From NCBI GenBank assembly GCA_002069705.1, contig MWBV01000001.1, forward strand, positions 85,768 through 128,436: a stretch of DNA of 42,669 nucleotides, given 5' to 3'. The DNA comes from Candidatus Diapherotrites archaeon ADurb.Bin253. Lineage in GTDB: Archaea; Nanobdellota; Nanobdellia; Pacearchaeales; GW2011-AR1. Position numbers and translations under genes: made by a program. This document shows positions 41,301 to 42,669 of this stretch, piece after piece. Within the stretch, counting starts at the first letter, position 1. Every line of letters starts with the position of its first letter. The notes beneath the pieces were generated by a model. The model did not search any database, was not told where the DNA came from, and saw only the letters and a list, made by a program, of their open reading frames with translations.

Positions 41301-42669
41301 TTTCAAATGTTGCTCCTGGATTTAATAATCTACAAAAAGCTATTGTGCTTGCATTAGAAGGAAAGACATTTTATGATGGAGCAGCAATATTATTTAATCC
41401 AACTTCAAAAGATATTCAAGAAAGATATTTTGTAGGTGGTTCTTCAACTACCTCTGTTGCAACTTCTTTGGAAGCTAATCTTCAAAAAAGAGATTTAGAT
41501 AAGGTGACTAAATTAATGAAAGATCTTTCTTCATCTGTTTATGCTTCTACCTTTAAGTGTTATTGCGGTAAAGAATGTGAAAATTATGCAAAATGGATTT
41601 TTGAAGCAGCTAATTCTAACAATATTCCAGATGAACTTCTTTTATTAGCAATTATGATACAAGAATCTTCATGTAAAGCAGTTAAATCTTCTGATGGGGG
41701 AGATATAGGTTTGATGCAAATTAATGTTCTTCATTGTGGCACAAAAGGTCTTAGCAGTAATTCTGGAAATTGTATTTCTACATTATTAAATGATAATGAA
41801 AAAAATATTAAGATTGGTGCTCAGATATTAAAAGAAGCTTATAGTCCTTCAAGCAGAGTTTATACTTGTGTAATGCCTGTAGAGACCTATTTTGGATGGG
41901 AATATGCTTTAAGAGGTTATAATGGGTGGAATACTGATTGTAGCAAAGGAGATATTCATTATGTTAGGAATGTGAAAGAAAAATATTTTGAATTAGTTAG
42001 ATTATATAACGGAGGTACACCAACAACTCCTACCACACCTTCAACTCCTACCACACCAACTACTCCAACAACACCTTCAACCCCTTCAACTTCTGATGTT
42101 TACAAACATATGATGTTTTCTCCTATTAATCCACACAGTAGCGTAGTATTTTATAGGTATAATAATGTTTGGCAATGGAATGTTTATACTAAATCAATTT
42201 CAGATTCTTCTTGGGAATCTGTACCTTTAGATTCTTCTTGGGAATCTGTACCTTCTTATACTATTAAAGGGGGAAGTTATGACGGAAAAACTCTTAATGA
42301 TAAAAATCAGGAATTAATTCTTAAATTGAATGGAAAGAATTACGAAGAGGGATTAAAGATATTAAAAGAATTTGGATTAATAACTTTAGATGGTGATGAA
42401 ATAAGAATACCTTCAATTCCTTCAACAGATTGTGATTATGAAAAGATTAATCCTCCTTGCACATCTTACAAGGATGTTCAACTTTCAATGTTTTCAACTG
42501 TTGAAAGAAAACTCTTTTTGGCTGTTAAAAATTGCGAAGAATGTGGAGATGGTCTTTCTAATTTATGTGATAGAGATGAATGTAAAGCTATTGCTCTTAA
42601 ATTAAATAAGAATTGTGTTCATACAAATCTTGTTTTAGGTTATGGAAAATGTGAGGAGAAATCAAGTAC
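35309..42669 (+). CDS. Giant secreted Cys-rich protein with lytic-transglycosylase-like domain (3' partial)
   Basis: Open for 2453 codons without a stop and continuing past the window. A Sec signal peptide (MKKINQSFKI, hydrophobic core, PLINA with cleavage near 27) starts it. Residues about 770-900 contain coiled-coil-like helices; about 1290-1410 is a Cys-rich block with hydrophobic stretches (CDPVICPSSRCDLGGKYPV, IFLCLPNWKV, GICDEIHSIYLC); about 1525-1610 is a beta domain; about 1793-1835 is a small Cys module ending GKCGYVED. Residues about 2083-2230 match the SLT/goose-lysozyme fold: catalytic Glu2119 in AIMIQESS, GDIGLMQINV, and ALRGYNGWNTDC before YVRNVKEKY. A Thr/Pro linker (about 2237-2266) follows. 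Binding and cleavage targets are unknown. Confidence 0.85.
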   Translation, partial: MKKINQSFKILIFFLFGILLFVPLINAVYTESLTYSSKYNRAIGQGVFSTGESLRIDESMCQQGTDFIIQINPLECIPSPVRSDLLEEENVNVFCKLTAIKINPFIEVTDVDGIRFDREYPREVLNIGYQPAQAALGYTGDNLDGSLINNNFGYVVITLRRQPNESALTNCEKAAFGLSEVCWVEGNITATLRYDVRNSFGLGNAEFYLPVMNDKEWEDNYLYYGFWDGRGYLRAESVTEDSAILSIYSASSVARPSGKGGFDYRLARYASNIKLGVGDSSRKIFLPGINPCLGNLQLTLHGIERPDTAVMFKVNGDYVEVRKDGKFLDERCTVIDIFKTGLSSQVKIRCKEKKQKVYTLSLSPQVNLSLDGGNPKEYSIGDFLYGYTDSKGQYQKVYLGYIGSDGNEEDLNDLYVILVSLPISENIKKNSLDEEELYFIASYAEAKDGFLSNLGVNTVRFFKWAITGESFKVVPYKNKKTGAISEGIEFADKKVALRGFAVGNYLDVVQSDEELYQSYYDSAIEDFEKVIDSYSNEREYESDIQDFGERALIEEIYLAESVKEMRTVLELCKKFNEEYPNSQARIGICDSNILLSNNKASIVEVTINDITNRISFLGVKEPSLEEYNAEVVVKGPNGRTERYNLRKNKQIPLIGFRTEEDTQKLDSGEYILLESLDTGSAQITFAVGKTTTNNKGDKEITVSTKSEKLNLNVQRPDIGDYSFTLVDTTLASVAKVSIDSNIERAISNSSFKFKIGIEKRAIKLAPDKTKEKLRELEKRIDDLTKISSTLDSINRGMKFACGATGAGLVVKNLIANRNGKAIAREKVMAGTGGWNEKCQEDYNSGLYKYKSVEDCLLDNAEEIEKEVEDMANIISQQNNKIRELEATYTKDGKLNEKLFMVSYSNHVYNSVDNSLSKMDRNSLISLTESLHKDSLSPDEIMGMSEEKMIELNRQKIQSILNNRGTSESKYGTDYLVSEGAFTVNELKEIELYATYLNKNSGDIEASSRLSSAMSKIGINSDKYLNALETAKTLGGVNPSHIVYIELKDENAVKYDYRGNTKGNTKTNLPDTIPKDTPIVITTIPAIEKGNLVFVLEKSKGSGVYPIDKVYYTDGTEFTDKEILSKLRREVTIVKRDSLYKNRYLSSYGSAKTGPLIKFFESSSHSCRPALVPLDTHNGWYAGMKSAEMPYYSDSGRIEMFYLCNVGDNGIEEFSVSGFGDDFCTLLTAAGLSSSQFSQLEGKSIQDYFDLAVRSIAQAQQTCMRGISPGSSVNINGNSLNIGEPPSEDFGFRCTDFMSVKDCNLLFNLCDPVICPSSRCDLGGKYPVKNVISSGIIGSIFLCLPNWKVTGGDVYIPVCLTGVQAGIDNFISVQKAYSECLEKSLETGETIGICDEIHSIYLCSFFWEQATPIIKYFGSHLLERILGQKSQGGGEYKGFASALKNSQNTVDYLKNYYAKESYRAFQVRSMDTVGTKACGRFVSAVYADSGSFISNLIAPDSPSQFTGKFEEIPLTTSTNPPTSHYKVWYHIYAGKDSGAYYRVYLRGSASNYYMDNVQRRVVNSSYIPKGGYADATIDFTAPAGYRELCIEVNGVEECGFKEVSTSFSVNYLSDLFLKDQVKKKNIDSEEDCRSGTASIYSLLDLNVLSAAENLINPDLYAQGITRVCSTHNPGLGPEVSSYDSEDLRWQKVGHCGDERVGCWIDTESVRKAIKNLNLEEDAIESIKDETLSYLSEDYFTQKEFEAKKKDIQSEDDPLKRIDLIDSIFEIDKIFFNNHKAYLFFWRGKSYAQLAMNNFGKCATNGNTKCEGTTHFVCEDNKWVNKGQVNGKCGYVEDSTTTSGGDSWFNIKYTSPHLLPSDKNILTLDDRCYRYFNSKWQFAISCDPTVAWFNVDVLGNEYTNPVSKRSKEIITSLQNYNGDYVGGLKVLIDKTMEDRNAKLSEKTFKVSSMDEEGLFTVKFKDVNYEPMKKIYYKYENGEWYWELDKMFEGGGVRHSVSNVAPGFNNLQKAIVLALEGKTFYDGAAILFNPTSKDIQERYFVGGSSTTSVATSLEANLQKRDLDKVTKLMKDLSSSVYASTFKCYCGKECENYAKWIFEAANSNNIPDELLLLAIMIQESSCKAVKSSDGGDIGLMQINVLHCGTKGLSSNSGNCISTLLNDNEKNIKIGAQILKEAYSPSSRVYTCVMPVETYFGWEYALRGYNGWNTDCSKGDIHYVRNVKEKYFELVRLYNGGTPTTPTTPSTPTTPTTPTTPSTPSTSDVYKHMMFSPINPHSSVVFYRYNNVWQWNVYTKSISDSSWESVPLDSSWESVPSYTIKGGSYDGKTLNDKNQELILKLNGKNYEEGLKILKEFGLITLDGDEIRIPSIPSTDCDYEKINPPCTSYKDVQLSMFSTVERKLFLAVKNCEECGDGLSNLCDRDECKAIALKLNKNCVHTNLVLGYGKCEEKSS
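42014..42102 (+). repeat. Low-complexity Thr/Pro linker in the giant gene
   Basis: A run of short imperfect repeats of ACT/ACA and CCT/CCA codons encodes a Thr-Pro-rich linker (TPTTPTTPSTPTTP type) directly after the transglycosylase-like domain. Such linkers separate catalytic and binding domains in secreted hydrolases and are common O-glycosylation sites. Confidence 0.8.
42203..42256 (+). repeat. 27-bp tandem duplication in the giant gene
   Basis: Two adjacent copies, 42203-42229 and 42230-42256, are identical for the first 25 bases and differ only in the last two. Each encodes the nonapeptide DSSWESVP plus Leu or Ser. The near identity at DNA level indicates a recent duplication that preserved the reading frame. 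Confidence 0.85.

Overview
This window looks like the chromosome of a small-genome, AT-rich DPANN archaeon, most like Woesearchaeota/Pacearchaeota. That placement is inferred from gene content; no phylogeny was run. Archaeal markers are RadA, an RPA-like protein, GINS51, aIF2-alpha, Nop10, EF1B, eS3/S3Ae, eL42, uS15, L1/L10/L12 (P-stalk), SRP54/FtsY, Bud32, endonuclease Q and archaeal phosphoglycerate mutase. Most genes carry a TATA-like element 24-27 bases before the start codon and no leader, so transcripts are mostly leaderless. Four tRNA genes are present; none encodes CCA and one (Gln) has a canonical archaeal intron. No rRNA, CRISPR array, transposase or integrase was seen, and no gene-free stretch exceeds 300 bases (the largest is about 200, before tRNA-Gln).

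Layout. 1-2771: the tail of an unknown gene and a two-domain glycosyltransferase. 2882-9916: an archaeal type IV pilus-like (Tad/Fla-type) locus with a fused double TadC/FlaJ-like membrane platform, about ten small proteins with pilin-like N-terminal membrane helices (three shorter than 60 aa), and a prepilin peptidase. No secretion ATPase lies in the window. 9913-20479: information processing, namely an inactive-looking HIT protein, EF1B, RPA, RadA, Ndk, EndoQ, the aIF2-alpha/NUDIX/Nop10 operon, RecJ-like nuclease, uS15, tRNA-Gln, CorA and Bud32. 20568-26548: a secreted protein, VKOR, SRP54, tRNA-Ser, FtsY, phosphoglycerate mutase and a DEDDh exonuclease. 26665-28484: the L12-L10-L1 operon, whose leader resembles the L1 site of 23S rRNA. 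28589-33418: small unknown proteins, GINS51, a YbjQ-family protein, tRNA-Thr (with a duplicated 5' fragment), S3Ae, eL42, a helix-turn-helix protein and tRNA-Val.

33465 to the end: a two-gene unit. The first gene is a 615-aa protein with a pilin-like N-terminus. The second is an open reading frame of at least 2453 codons that runs off the window. It encodes a giant Cys-rich secreted protein with a Sec signal peptide, a lytic-transglycosylase/goose-lysozyme-like domain near residues 2083-2230, a Thr/Pro linker and short tandem repeats. A predicted peptidoglycan-cleaving domain in an archaeon that should have no peptidoglycan is the most striking content here. Together with the pilus-like locus, the SRP genes and a VKOR that could make disulfides, it suggests an elaborate cell-surface apparatus for contact with other cells. 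That functional link is inference.
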